Positions 35,023-46,600 of a DNA stretch of 64,000 bases are shown here, piece after piece. Position numbers and translations under genes: made by a program. The DNA is from Dendrocalamus latiflorus. Lineage: Eukaryota; Streptophyta; Magnoliopsida; Poales; Poaceae. The notes beneath the pieces were generated by a model. It was given only the letters and a program-made list of their open reading frames with translations, did not search any database and was not told the DNA's origin. Location of the stretch: positions 22,657,449-22,721,448 of the forward strand of contig CM029670.1 of assembly GCA_017311315.1 (NCBI GenBank). Direction: 5' to 3'. How positions within the stretch are numbered: the first letter of the stretch is position 1; each line of letters begins with the position of its first letter.

Positions 35023-38000
35023 TGTCGGGACCCGGAGCAACAACTCCACATCCCTCTGTGTTAATCGCACTATCCCAGGAAAAGCTAGTGCACACAGATT
35101 GAACAGTGATACATATCATGCATGATAACCAAACTTTATTATAAAGCAAAAGTACGGGCCTTATGGCCAAGTTTACAATAAGGTGGCTTCATGGCCAAAC
35201 ATGAAAAGAAACAGCGGAAGATAAATAAAAGGAGCAGCCCATCCTGCCTTCCCACAAGGCGAATTGACTGTAAGACGTGGCCTATTCGTCGCAATCCTCA
35301 ACACAGTCGACGTCGTCGTCCTCTGGCAACAATGTTTATAGCAAGGTGAGTACATAAAGTACTCCACAAGTTACACCAGGAGATATAACAGATTTAATGC
35401 ATGCATAAGGGATTACAAAGGAAGGCATATTATGGTTTATTTGCATAAACAACATTATTGAAACAAATACAATAACGTAAGTGCAAAAGCTGAAGTTGAT
35501 ACAATATATAAAAACAAGATTTAACAAAATAATAACGTTAGTGCAGGCAACAACCTAACACTAACCTAACCACGGGTATCCCACCCGGACCATCTTTCCA
35601 AAAGTTTCACAAATTTCCATAAACCAAATTTTATTAAAACCAAAGTCTAATCCGTGAAAAACCACACTAAGCATGTCCTTGACCGTGGACACGACTATCC
35701 AGGATAGTTTGTTACTCTGCAGAGGTGTACAACTTTACCCACAAGACATGTCCCCCGTTTTGCCACCGGATTAACACACTTCCTTAGGTGTGCGGCCGAG
35801 GAGATCATGACAAAGCTGTTCCAATGTTCCATTACCAAATTAGCTACGCCGCCACTAAGGTTTCACCACAACATGAATCCACATGTTGGAGCCCCCTCTT
35901 GTGCCATGTGAGACTTCTCATGGCCTACGCCACGCTCACATTCAGCCTATAGCGAAACTAAAATGGAACTTCACAAATTACTTAGCCAGGTCTGTCCCAT
36001 ACCAGACTTGTGGTAGTACGGTGTGACTTTGTAATAGTATTTCACAGACCGGTCCTTAACTGACTTAGGCACCAACCACATACCCCTTGTGCCTGGCAGT
36101 CAACATTGTGTCACCAAACAACAATGCATACCAGCAAGCACCCACCACTCTAACCATTAGCCTAAGTCTAAACCAAGTTTTCATATTCTGATTGAAAATA
36201 TTTCATAATCATTCTTGACCCACCAAAGTCAAGAACACATTCGAAAACTCTATCATTTTATGTGAAACAATTCTTCCCACCCGAATTATTCTAAGCATGG
36301 CTAAGCAATTCCATAAAATGTTCTAGTCAATACTAATGTACCAACTAGGTTTTCATCTATGGTGACAAGGTATGTTCGTTCAATTTCAAGATTGGCCATA
36401 CACAAAGGAATTGGGTATAACTAGAGTTTAAACCGAAATTAAACTAGATTGAATAAAAGTACGCATGCATATTAATTTAAAAACAACATAATAATTTAAA
36501 TTACTGGGATCAACATGGTCAAAGGTGTAACTTGCCTTGCTCGAAGTCTTGCTGCGATTCGTCGAAGAAATACTCTCCGGATTCGTCGTAATCTATACGT
36601 AAAGAACCAAAAGAAATTCAAACAAAATTCAAATAAAAATCAAAAAATTCAAAAAGAGTCCAGAAATGGGCAGTTAGGATTTTAGAAAAATTTAGAAATT
36701 TGAACGAGTTAAATCGGAGTTAAAATGAAGAAGTTATGGCCTTCGGAAGTTCTCACGACCACGGCAAACGTGATCGGGCGGAGCTACGACCACGGCAAAT
36801 GCGATCGGGCGGAGCTACGACCACGGCAAATGCGATCGGGCGGAGCTACGACCACGTAGTCGACTTACGACCACATGGAAGGTTTACGACTACGCAGGGA
36901 AATTACGACCACGGCCACAGACCAGTCTACGACTACGACTACACTGAGAATCTACGACTTTGACTACCAGAGAACCTACGACTTCGACTACACAGAGAAC
37001 CTACGACTTCGACTACACAGAGAACCTACGACTTCGACTACCAGAGAACCTACGACTTCGACTACACAGAGAACCTACGACTTCGACTACCAGAGAACTT
37101 ACGACTTCGACTACACAGAGAACCTACGACTTCGACTACCAGAGAACTTACGACTTCGACTACACAGAGAACCTACGACTTCGACTACCAGAGAACTTAC
37201 GACTTCGACTACACGGATCTACGACCACACGGAAGGGTGTTACCTTCGGACACTGGTTGGCCGCGGGGTGGTCGGAGGGAATCAGGCAAAGTGGCCGGAG
37301 ACGACGGATGGTCGTAGAGGTTCGGTTACGAGTGGAGACGGTCGGTCGACGAGAAGAAGCGGCGGCGCTCGAGTCTTCGGCAACAACGGGGCTCCGGTGG
37401 CGGCGTCGCTCGGCGGAGAGGGGAATGGTGGTCGCCGGCGCTTGGGGATCACGAAGGCGTCGTCGGCGAGGCGCGGAAGAGACCAGGGCGGCGCCAATTC
37501 CTCGCCGGAGCTCGCACGGCGGCGGACGAGGAAGCACGGGTCGGGGCCGATTCGGTTCAGGGCGGAGGGGGAAAGAGGTGGCGGCGCACGGGAAGGCGAA
37601 GGAGGGGATAACGGGCTCGGGAAGGAGCTTTATAGGGCAGGGACGGAGGTAATGGACTCACCGGAGTTAAGGACTTTAGAAACAGTCGCATAACGGCGAG
37701 AGGCTTTAAGCCGACAGGAAACGGACGGAGGTGGGGCAGTTACTAGCGCGCGAGCTTAAGGGCCAATAATGGCTTCGGTTGCCGGCCGAGGGAAGGAGTA
37801 ACCGAAGCTTTTAAAGCTCGGATGGGGTGTTAAAGGAGGCCGGCCGGTTGGGGAAGAAGGGAAGAAGGAAACTTCTAAATTTCTTTTTTTTTAATTTCCA
37901 GAAGTAAAATCTCAAGAGCTAATCAAAACTTAGGGAAGGTTAAGAAAAAAAAATAAACTTTTTTTTTGGCTTTAATAAAATATTTTAAATACATTTTCTT

Positions 38001-38088
38001 GCTTTAGATTTTGAAATAAAATCCAGATAAATCCAATTAAACTCCAGAAAAACAAATAAATTGCAAATAAAATTTTTGGGATGTTACA
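35023..38088 (-). mobile_element. Middle LTR of the Tekay tandem (3066 bp)
   Basis: On the minus strand begins TGTAACATCCCAAAAATTTT and ends GGTCCCGACA. LTRs of about 3 kb fit the Tekay/Del group. It serves at once as 3' LTR of the full copy (preceded by a purine tract at 38089-38103) and 5' LTR of the truncated copy. It contains a CG-rich tandem-repeat block (36736-37230). The long frames in that block are repeat artefacts. Confidence 0.9.
36745..37230. repeat. Triplet-phased tandem repeats within the Tekay LTR
   Basis: First, three copies of a 33-bp unit (CGATCGGGCGGAGCTACGAC with CACGGCAAA). Then about 14 units of 21 or 24 bp built on GAACCTACGACTTCGACTAC, with ACAGA or CAGA between. All unit lengths are multiples of three, so open frames run through in more than one phase. 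The same array, with the same unit order, is at 45332-45817 in the other LTR. Confidence 0.9.
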
Positions 38089-38103
38089 AACCTACCCCCC
38101 TTA
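38089..38103 (-). other. Polypurine tract of the full Tekay copy
   Basis: Minus-strand TAAGGGGGGTAGGTT lies immediately before the TGTAACATCC start of the 3' LTR, the expected place for plus-strand priming. Confidence 0.85.
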
Positions 38104-38129
38104 AGGAAATCTCGCCCTCGAGATTTGAA

Positions 38130-39119
38130 CTAGCTAGCAAAGAGATGGGGATGGTTGGCTTTCAGATCTTCTTCTCGCTCCCAAGTTGCTTTGTCTTCGG
38201 TGTGATTGCTCCATTGAACTCTGCAGAATCTGATAGTCTTTCTTCTGGTCTGGCGCTCGGCTGTCTCAAGAATCTTGATCGGTTGCTCTTGATAGGTGAG
38301 ATCCTCTTGAAGATCAAGGGCTTCTAGGTCTGCTTGTTCTGCGGGCACTCTGAGACATTTCTTCAGCTGAGAGACGTGAAAGACGTTGTGCACACCTGCC
38401 ATACTTGGCGGCAACTCCAACTGATATGCAACTTCTCCTTTGCGGCTTGAGATCTTGAATGGCCCAACAAATCTTGGCGCAAGCTTTCCCCTGGCTTGGA
38501 ATCTTCTGACTCCTCTGAGCGGAGATACTCTGAGATACACATAGTCCCCAACTTCGAAAGTCAGGTCTCGACGACGATTATCGGCATAACTTTTCTGCCT
38601 GGATTGAGCTATCTTCAATCTGTCTTTGATCTTCCTCACTTTCTCTTCAGCATCTTGAAGTAGGGTTGGTCCCGCATCTTGGAATTCTCCAGACTGTTCC
38701 CAATGCAAGGGTGTTCTGCACTTCCTGCCATACAGTGCTTCAAAAGGTGCCATCTGTAAACTCGCCTGATAACTGTTGTTGTAAGAGAACTCAGCATAGG
38801 GCAATGAGTGATCCCAACTATTTCCAAAATCCAGAGCACATGCTCTCAACATATCCTCTAGCACTTGATTTACTCGCTCCGTCTGGCCATCTGTTTGGGG
38901 ATGATAAGCCGTACTGAAATTAAGCTTACTCCCTAACTCTTCATGAAGTTTCTGCCAAAACTTGGATGTGAACTGACTACCTCTGTCCGATACTATCTTT
39001 TTCGGAACTCCATGCAAACACACAATTCTAGCCATGTAAATCTCAGCTAACTTACTTCCAGAGTAAGTGGTCTTGACTGGAATGAAATGGGCTACTTTGG
39101 TCAACCTGTCGATAACCAC
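38130..39119 (-). CDS. Tekay integrase core and chromodomain (frame separated from gag-pol by a small deletion)
   Basis: Open frame of 329 codons continuing the polyprotein in another phase. It contains the integrase catalytic region (DRLTKVAHFIPV, IVSDRGSQFTSKFW, AYHPQTDGQTERVN with the final acidic residue), the GPF-type module (KLAPRFVGPFKI, VFHVSQLKK) and a C-terminal chromodomain (IKILETAERQTRRKTIRFCR, VQWSNHTEDKATWE). The chromodomain places the element among chromoviruses, and with the long LTRs in Tekay/Del. The frame break is at the junction with the upstream ORF near 39101-39130, where a short near-repeat (ACTCAATCTGGGT) suggests deletion by slippage. The first Asp of the catalytic triad lies in or near that gap. 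Confidence 0.85.
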   Translation of the reverse strand: MVIDRLTKVAHFIPVKTTYSGSKLAEIYMARIVCLHGVPKKIVSDRGSQFTSKFWQKLHEELGSKLNFSTAYHPQTDGQTERVNQVLEDMLRACALDFGNSWDHSLPYAEFSYNNSYQASLQMAPFEALYGRKCRTPLHWEQSGEFQDAGPTLLQDAEEKVRKIKDRLKIAQSRQKSYADNRRRDLTFEVGDYVYLRVSPLRGVRRFQARGKLAPRFVGPFKISSRKGEVAYQLELPPSMAGVHNVFHVSQLKKCLRVPAEQADLEALDLQEDLTYQEQPIKILETAERQTRRKTIRFCRVQWSNHTEDKATWEREEDLKANHPHLFAS

Positions 39120-42100
39120 CCAGATTGAGTCCTAGGAAGTCCGGTTATGAAGTCCATTCCAATCTCTTCCCACTTCCAATCGGGTATTGGTAAGGGTTGC
39201 AAAAGTCCTGCAGGTTTCTGATGCTCTGCCTTGACTTTTTGACAGGTATCACATTCTTCTACAAACTCTGCAATTTCCCTTTTCATACTGACCCACCAGT
39301 ATCTTTCCCTAAGGTCCTGGTACATCTTGGTACGACCTGGGTGAATTGAATATGGAGTTTCATGGGCTTCTTGCAAAATTGCTTTCTTGATCTCTTGATT
39401 ATTGGGCACACAAATACGGTTTTCAAACCAAACAGTTCCATTCTCATCTTCACTGAATCCTGGCGCTTTGCCTCTTCTCATATTTTTCTTGATTTCTTGA
39501 ATATCTTCATCCACCTTTTGGGCTTCCATGATTTGATCAGGTAAAGTAGGTTGAATCTCTAGAGTTGAGAGAAAACTTTGATTCACTGGTTTTATACTTA
39601 GACGGGAGATTCCTTCCTGAAGTCGAATCTGATCTTCTTTTGACAACACACTGTTTGCATAAGTCCTTCTGCTTAGCGCATCTGCCACAACATTTGCTTT
39701 GCCGGGATGATAATGAATTCCAATATTATAATCCTTGATCAACTCTAACCATCTGCGCTGCCTTAGGTTGAGTTCTGCTTGAGTGAAAATGTATTTCAAA
39801 CTCTTGTGATCCGTGTATACTTCACAACGATTACCGATGAGGTAATGACGCCAGATCTTCAAAGCATGCACTACGGCTGCTAATTCCAAATCATGAGTAG
39901 GATAATTGCACTCATGTGGTCTTAGCTGGCGGGATGCATAGGCTACCACTCTGCCTTCTTGCATAAGAACACATCCCAAACCTTGACGAGAGGCGTCACA
40001 GAAAATTTCAAAATCCTTATGCACATCGGGTAGTATAAGCACTGGGGCTGAAACTAGCTTATTCTTGAGAGTCTGGAAACTCTGCTCGCAGGCTTTCGTC
40101 CAATCAAACTTCTTTTCTTTCTTCAGAAGCTGAGTCATGGGCTTGGCTAACTCTGAAAATCCTGCTATGAAGCGGCGATAGTAACCAGCAAGTCCAAGGA
40201 AACTTCTGACTTCTGTTACTGACTTGGGTGGCTGCCATTCCATTACGGCTTGCACTTTGGAGGGATCCACTGCAATTCCTTCAGCTGTCACAATATGACC
40301 AAGAAAAGCAACCTCCTTTAGCCAAAATTCGCATTTACTGAATTTGGCATAAAGCTGATGCTCTCTAAGCTTTCCCAGGATTATCCGAAGATGATTCTCA
40401 TGCTCTTCTTCATCCTTGGAATAGATAAGAATGTCATCTATGAAGATTACAACAAACTTATCTAAATATTCCATGAATACACTATGCATCATGCTCATGA
40501 AGTAAGCAGGCGCATTTGTTAGTCCAAAGGACATGACAGTGAACTCATAATGTCCATAACGGGTAGAAAATGCAGTCTTAGGGATATCTTCCGCACGGAT
40601 CTTCAACTGGTGATATCCTGATCTCAAATCTATCTTGGAGAAGACACTGGCTCCCTTCAGTTGATCGAACAGATCATCGATCCTGGGCAACGGGTACTTG
40701 TTCTTGATAGTAACCTCATTAAGCGCTCTGTAATCTACACACATTCTCATGCTTCCATCCTTTTTCTTGACGAACAAAACAGGTGCACCCCAAGGGGAAG
40801 AACTTGGACGAATGTACCCTTTATCCTCCAATTCTTGAATCTGTTTCTTCAACTCGGCTAACTCATTAGCTGGCATACGGTAAGGTCTCTTGGATATTGG
40901 GGCAGTGCCGGGGACTAGGTCAATCACAAACTCGATTTCCCTATCTGGTGACATCCCTGGTAAATCCTCCGGAAATACATCTGGGTATTCCCGTACTACT
41001 GGTACTTCTTCTTGCACTTGAAGATGAGTGAGAACACATTCTCCTTCTGCAGGGGTTTCAGGGGAAAACTTTACTTCTACTCCTTGATTATTGGTGAGGG
41101 TTATGGATCGGGTGGCACAATTGATCTGACCATTGTTCTTGGCTAACCAGTTCATGCCAAGGATTACATCCAATCCCTGAGATTCCAACACTATTAAGTC
41201 TGCCAGAAATAGAACTCCATTTATGATTAACTCTACTCTCGGACACAAGGTCCTTGTTCTCATTTCTGCTCCTGGGGAGAGAACTATCATGGGTGTACTA
41301 AGAGAAACCATACCTAACCCATTCTTAACCACAAAATCCAAGGAAATAAAAGAATGGGAAGCTCCGGAATCAAAAAGAATTGAAGCTGGTACTGAGTTTA
41401 CAAGGAACATACCCAGTACGACGTCTGGTGCAGCCTGAGCTTCTTCTGCGGTGATGTGGTTCACACGTCCCTTAACATAGTTTTCTGGCTTCTTGAACTG
41501 CTGACCTTGATTCTGACCTCCCGAAGTATTAGCTGCAGCTTGAAGCTTCTTAGGGCAAGACTTGGCATAATGCCCTGTTTCCTTGCAATAGAAACAGGTC
41601 ACTCCATCAGATGTAGTATTACTCTTCTGAGCTTGACCACCGGTAGGAGGAACAGAAGCTGCCTGATGCTTGGGGTGGTTGACTTGGAAAGTTGGCCGGT
41701 TAGCTGCTGGCCTGAAGCTACTTGATTGAGGCTTGAAGTTGCTAGAGTGCGGCTTGAACTGCCCAACCTGAGGTGGGGTACTACGGGGCTTGGGAAAACC
41801 TCCAGGGTTAGCCTTTTGCGTGGCCATCCTTCTCTTCCGGTTTTCCATCTCTACAAACTTGCCCTCCTGGCGAATGGCTTTGCTAACCAACTGATGAAAA
41901 TCCGCATAGTCACTTGATAACAACTGGACAGAAATATTGTCATTTAGGCCCTCCAAAAATCTTTCTTGCTTGGCTTCATCGGTAGCCACATCTTCTGGTG
42001 CATAGCGTGCCAATTGATTGAACTTTTGCAGGTACTCATTCACTGTGCGGCTTCCTTGGCGCAGAGCTCTGAATTCCTTCTTCTTCAGGGTAATGGTGCC

Positions 42101-42577
42101 AGTTGGAATATGAGCCTTGCGGAAACTCTGAACAAACTCATCCCATGCGATGGCCTGAGGGTTGGCATGAGAAGCAATCAAGGTATCCCACCACTCGGAT
42201 GCAGGTCCATTAAGCTGGTGAGAAGCAAACAAGACCCTTTCTCGATCAGCGCATTGCAGAATATCCAACTTCTTGCCAATTGCGCGAATCCAATCGTCAG
42301 CATCCATTGGCTCGGTGCTGCTTGAGAAGGTCGGAGGCCTTATCCTCAAAAATTCCGACATCCAGTTTTGAGGAGCTTGAGCTGGTGGCTGAGGAGCATG
42401 CTGAGCAGGGTTGTTGATAGCTTGAGCTAACAGTTGAATCAACTGATTCTGATTTGCCATCATTTGAGCCCAGTCGGGTCCAGCTGCTGGCGGAGGAGGA
42501 AGGATGGGGGCAGATTGACTTCCTTGCGCTCCGGTGTCGTTGGCGCTGTCGTTGACATTTCTCCTTGTGTTCACCAT
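39101..42577 (-). CDS. Tekay gag-protease-RT-RNase H-integrase N-terminus, full copy
   Basis: 1158 codons from MVNTRRNVND. In order: gag (ADDWIRAIGKKLDILQCADR, FRALRQGSRTVNEYLQKFNQ), zinc knuckle (CFYCKETGHYAKSC), retropepsin (ILFDSGASHSFIS), reverse transcriptase (VKKKDGSMRMCVDYRALNEV, KIDLRSGYHQLKI, VIFIDDILIYSKD), RNase H (IFCDASRQGLGCVL, TDHKSLKYIF) and the integrase zinc-binding region (HPGRTKMYQDL, CDTCQKVKAEH). It ends in a short unrelated tail (GWLSTG) because of the frame break before the integrase core. Apart from that break the protein is complete, so this copy was active recently but probably cannot make integrase now. Confidence 0.9.
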   Translation of the reverse strand: MVNTRRNVNDSANDTGAQGSQSAPILPPPPAAGPDWAQMMANQNQLIQLLAQAINNPAQHAPQPPAQAPQNWMSEFLRIRPPTFSSSTEPMDADDWIRAIGKKLDILQCADRERVLFASHQLNGPASEWWDTLIASHANPQAIAWDEFVQSFRKAHIPTGTITLKKKEFRALRQGSRTVNEYLQKFNQLARYAPEDVATDEAKQERFLEGLNDNISVQLLSSDYADFHQLVSKAIRQEGKFVEMENRKRRMATQKANPGGFPKPRSTPPQVGQFKPHSSNFKPQSSSFRPAANRPTFQVNHPKHQAASVPPTGGQAQKSNTTSDGVTCFYCKETGHYAKSCPKKLQAAANTSGGQNQGQQFKKPENYVKGRVNHITAEEAQAAPDVVLGMFLVNSVPASILFDSGASHSFISLDFVVKNGLGMVSLSTPMIVLSPGAEMRTRTLCPRVELIINGVLFLADLIVLESQGLDVILGMNWLAKNNGQINCATRSITLTNNQGVEVKFSPETPAEGECVLTHLQVQEEVPVVREYPDVFPEDLPGMSPDREIEFVIDLVPGTAPISKRPYRMPANELAELKKQIQELEDKGYIRPSSSPWGAPVLFVKKKDGSMRMCVDYRALNEVTIKNKYPLPRIDDLFDQLKGASVFSKIDLRSGYHQLKIRAEDIPKTAFSTRYGHYEFTVMSFGLTNAPAYFMSMMHSVFMEYLDKFVVIFIDDILIYSKDEEEHENHLRIILGKLREHQLYAKFSKCEFWLKEVAFLGHIVTAEGIAVDPSKVQAVMEWQPPKSVTEVRSFLGLAGYYRRFIAGFSELAKPMTQLLKKEKKFDWTKACEQSFQTLKNKLVSAPVLILPDVHKDFEIFCDASRQGLGCVLMQEGRVVAYASRQLRPHECNYPTHDLELAAVVHALKIWRHYLIGNRCEVYTDHKSLKYIFTQAELNLRQRRWLELIKDYNIGIHYHPGKANVVADALSRRTYANSVLSKEDQIRLQEGISRLSIKPVNQSFLSTLEIQPTLPDQIMEAQKVDEDIQEIKKNMRRGKAPGFSEDENGTVWFENRICVPNNQEIKKAILQEAHETPYSIHPGRTKMYQDLRERYWWVSMKREIAEFVEECDTCQKVKAEHQKPAGLLQPLPIPDWKWEEIGMDFITGLPRTQSGWLSTG

Positions 42578-42820
42578 CTGTCAGACTCTTCCAAATTTTA
42601 GAGGAAAGAGAGAGAGGACTAGGAGAAGGTCTATGTAACATTCCCACCACGAAACAAGAAACACAACAAAACTCAAGGAACAACCAACCATATTATTTTA
42701 TTGAATATAACCTTGAGGCTGTTGACAAAGGAATAACAGCTCACAAGTATCGTTCTATAACTTTAAACTTTAAACTATGGTTTCTATGGGCTGGTGTTAC
42801 TACTAGTAGAAGGCTGGATT

Positions 42821-43381
42821 TTAAGCTTCTTTGGGGGGTGGTCCTGTAACAGAAGAACCCTCATCTTCTACACGATACTTGGCTAATTCCTCTTCTGCTT
42901 CGCGGAGTCGCTGCGCCATGAGACTCAACTCCTTCAAGGTGTCTTGGTACACATAGTCCAAGGACTTGGTGTACTCCACCTGCTGAACGAGCCGAGGGTT
43001 ACTCTCAAATTCTGTCGAGGAGAAGACGCTGCTGGAGCTGGCAGGGTACTTGCTGGGGAAGTATCGGAATGTGGTGCGCTGAAGCTCTTGGGCGTAGATG
43101 TCCCTCATCTGCCGAATTGCTTCACGAGCTGCATCTTGGATTCCGTTGAAGAAGGTGTCCCGGGGTAGAGGAGCATCAAAGGTGTGACATGCTTCTTCAT
43201 CTCCCATGTTGGCGTAGATCAGCACTTCCACTCTCCAACGTTCTTGATCTCCATAGGTTTCCAAACATCCTTGGTACACGGGGCGTGCCGTAACACCCAG
43301 CTCTTGAAGAAGATCCCAAAGGCGGTCAGCTAGGTGTCCAGCTAAGATTCCACGGGTGACTTGGGTAGGACGTTCAGCCAT
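42821..43381 (-). CDS. Leader ORF of the Tekay element, second copy
   Basis: Same 186-residue protein as at 34236-34796, again intact and lying between primer-binding site and gag, with an ATG at 43381 and TAA at 42821. Its preservation in a young element suggests it may be translated. No signal peptide or membrane segment is apparent, and cysteine and histidine residues are too few for a zinc finger. Confidence 0.6.
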   Translation of the reverse strand: MAERPTQVTRGILAGHLADRLWDLLQELGVTARPVYQGCLETYGDQERWRVEVLIYANMGDEEACHTFDAPLPRDTFFNGIQDAAREAIRQMRDIYAQELQRTTFRYFPSKYPASSSSVFSSTEFESNPRLVQQVEYTKSLDYVYQDTLKELSLMAQRLREAEEELAKYRVEDEGSSVTGPPPKEA

Positions 43382-43500
43382 CTATAATTTTGAAAAAGAA
43401 AAGGAGTTAGTCATCAATTATGCGTATTTATATTTTTAAAAGAAAAGAATAGACAAGTGAAAGAATAAAGAAGATAAGAGGTAGAAGGATTTTTAAAATG

Positions 43501-43529
43501 TTCTTATATATATATATATATATATATTT
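43501..43529. repeat. TA microsatellite in the Tekay leader
   Basis: A run of TA dinucleotides near 43504-43528; the other copy (about 34919-34941) is shorter by about one unit. This length difference is one of the few distinctions between the two copies. Confidence 0.8.
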
Positions 43530-43592
43530 AGAAAATAAATCCTTAAGGTCATCCATTCTATTCTACCTACGGTCACGTCTTAGGGTCAACCT

Positions 43593-43605
43593 GGCTCTGA
43601 TACCA
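43593..43605 (-). other. Primer-binding site, initiator-Met tRNA type (second copy)
   Basis: Minus-strand TGGTATCAGAGCC beside the 5' LTR of the full copy. Confidence 0.85.
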
Positions 43606-43609
43606 TCTC

Positions 43610-46600
43610 TGTCGGGACCCGGAGCAACAACTCCACATCCCTCTGTGTTAATCGCACTATCCCAGGAAAAGCTAGTGCACACAGATTGAACAGTGATACA
43701 TATCATGCATGATAACCAAACTTTATTATAAAGCAAAAGTACGGGCCTTATGGCCAAGTTTACAATAAGGTGGCTTCATGGCCAAACATGAAAAGAAACA
43801 GCGGAAGATAAATAAAAGGAGCAGCCCATCCTGCCTTCCCACAAGGCGAATTGACTGTAAGACGTGGCCTATTCGTCGCAATCCTCAACACAGTCGACGT
43901 CGTCGTCCTCTGGCAACAATGTTTATAGCAAGGTGAGTACATAAAGTACTCCACAAGTTACACCAGGAGATATAACAGATTTAATGCATGCATAAGGGAT
44001 TACAAAGGAAGGCATATTATGGTTTATTTGCATAAACAACATTATTGAAACAAATACAATAACGTAAGTGCAAAAGCTGAAGTTGATACAATATATAAAA
44101 ACAAGATTTAACAAAATAATAACGTTAGTGCAGGCAACAACCTAACACTAACCTAACCACGGGTATCCCACCCGGACCATCTTTCCAAAAGTTTCACAAA
44201 TTTCCATAAACCAAATTTTATTAAAACCAAAGTCTAATCCGTGAAAAACCACACTAAGCATGTCCTTGACCGTGGACACGACTATCCAGGATAGTTTGTT
44301 ACTCTGCAGAGGTGTACAACTTTACCCACAAGACATGTCCCCCGTTTTGCCACCGGATTAACACACTTCCTTAGGTGTGCGGCCGAGGAGATCATGACAA
44401 AGCTGTTCCAATGTTCCATTACCAAATTAGCTACGCCGCCACTAAGGTTTCACCACAACATGAATCCACATGTTGGAGCCCCCTCTTGTGCCATGTGAGA
44501 CTTCTCATGGCCTACGCCACGCTCACATTCAGCCTATAGCGAAACTAAAATGGAACTTCACAAATTACTTAGCCAGGTCTGTCCCATACCAGACTTGTGG
44601 TAGTACGGTGTGACTTTGTAATAGTATTTCACAGACCGGTCCTTAACTGACTTAGGCACCAACCACATACCCCTTGTGCCTGGCAGTCAACATTGTGTCA
44701 CCAAACAACAATGCATACCAGCAAGCACCCACCACTCTAACCATTAGCCTAAGTCTAAACCAAGTTTTCATATTCTGATTGAAAATATTTCATAATCATT
44801 CTTGACCCACCAAAGTCAAGAACACATTCGAAAACTCTATCATTTTATGTGAAACAATTCTTCCCACCCGAATTATTCTAAGCATGGCTAAGCAATTCCA
44901 TAAAATGTTCTAGTCAATACTAATGTACCAACTAGGTTTTCATCTATGGTGACAAGGTATGTTCGTTCAATTTCAAGATTGGCCATACACAAAGGAATTG
45001 GGTATAACTAGAGTTTAAACCGAAATTAAACTAGATTGAATAAAAGTACGCATGCATATTAATTTAAAAACAACATAATAATTTAAATTACTGGGATCAA
45101 CATGGTCAAAGGTGTAACTTGCCTTGCTCGAAGTCTTGCTGCGATTCGTCGAAGAAATACTCTCCGGATTCGTCGTAATCTATACGTAAAGAACCAAAAG
45201 AAATTCAAACAAAATTCAAATAAAAATCAAAAAATTCAAAAAGAGTCCAGAAATGGGTAGTTAGGATTTTAGAAAAATTTAGAAATTTGAACGAGTTAAA
45301 TCGGAGTTAAAATGAAGAAGTTATGGCCTTCGGAAGTTCTCACGACCACGGCAAACGTGATCGGGCGGAGCTACGACCACGGCAAATGCGATCGGGCGGA
45401 GCTACGACCACGGCAAATGCGATCGGGCGGAGCTACGACCACGTAGTCGACTTACGACCACATGGAAGGTTTACGACTACGCAGGGAAATTACGACCACG
45501 GCCACAGACCAGTCTACGACTACGACTACACTGAGAATCTACGACTTTGACTACCAGAGAACCTACGACTTCGACTACACAGAGAACCTACGACTTCGAC
45601 TACACAGAGAACCTACGACTTCGACTACCAGAGAACCTATGACTTCGACTACACAGAGAACCTACGACTTCGACTACCAGAGAACTTACGACTTCGACTA
45701 CACAGAGAACCTACGACTTCGACTACCAGAGAACTTACGACTTCGACTACACAGAGAACCTACGACTTCGACTACCAGAGAACTTACGACTTTGACTACA
45801 CGGATCTACGACCACACGGAAGGGTGTTACCTTCGGACACTTGTTGGCCGCGGGGTGGTCGGAGGGAATCAGGCAGAGTGGCCGGAGACGACGGATGGTC
45901 GTAGAGGTTCGGTTACGAGTGGAGACGGTCGGTCGACGAGAAGAAGCAGCGGCGCTCGAGTCTTCGGCAACAACGGGGCTCCGGTGGCGGCGTCGCTCGG
46001 CGGAGAGGGGAATGGTGGTCGCCGGTGCTTGGGGATCACGAAGGCGTCGTCGGCGAGGCGCGGAAGAGACCAGGGCGGCGCCAATTCCTCGCCGGAGCTC
46101 GCACGGCGGCGGACGAGGAAGCACGGGTCGGGGCCGATTCGGTTCAGGGCGGAGGGGGAAAGAGGTGGCGGCGCACGGGAAGGCGAAGGAGGGGATAACG
46201 GGCTCGGGAAGGAGCTTTATAGGGCAGGGACGGAGGTAATGGGCTCGCCGGAGTTAAGGACTTTAGAAACAGTCGCATAACGGCGAGAGGCTTTAAGCCG
46301 ACAGGAAACGGACGGAGGTGGGGCGGTTACTAGCGCGCGAGCTTAAGGGCCAATAATGGCTTCGGTTGCCGGCCGAGGGAAGGAGTAACCGAAGCTTTTA
46401 AAGCTCGGATGGGGTGTTAAAGGAGGCCGGCCGGTTGGGGAAGAAGGGAAGAAGGAAACTTCTAAATTTCTTTTTTTTTAATTTCCAGAAGTAAAATCTC
46501 AAGAGCTAATCAAAACTTAGGGAAGGTTAAGAAAAAAAATAAACTTTTTTTTTGGCTTTAATAAAATATTTTAAATACATTTTCTTGCTTTAGATTTTGA

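Noticed and set aside
36875..37693. Two overlapping plus-strand frames of 272 and 230 codons in the Tekay LTR
   Set aside because: They arise from repeats whose unit lengths are multiples of three and have no protein-like composition; they lie antisense in an LTR.
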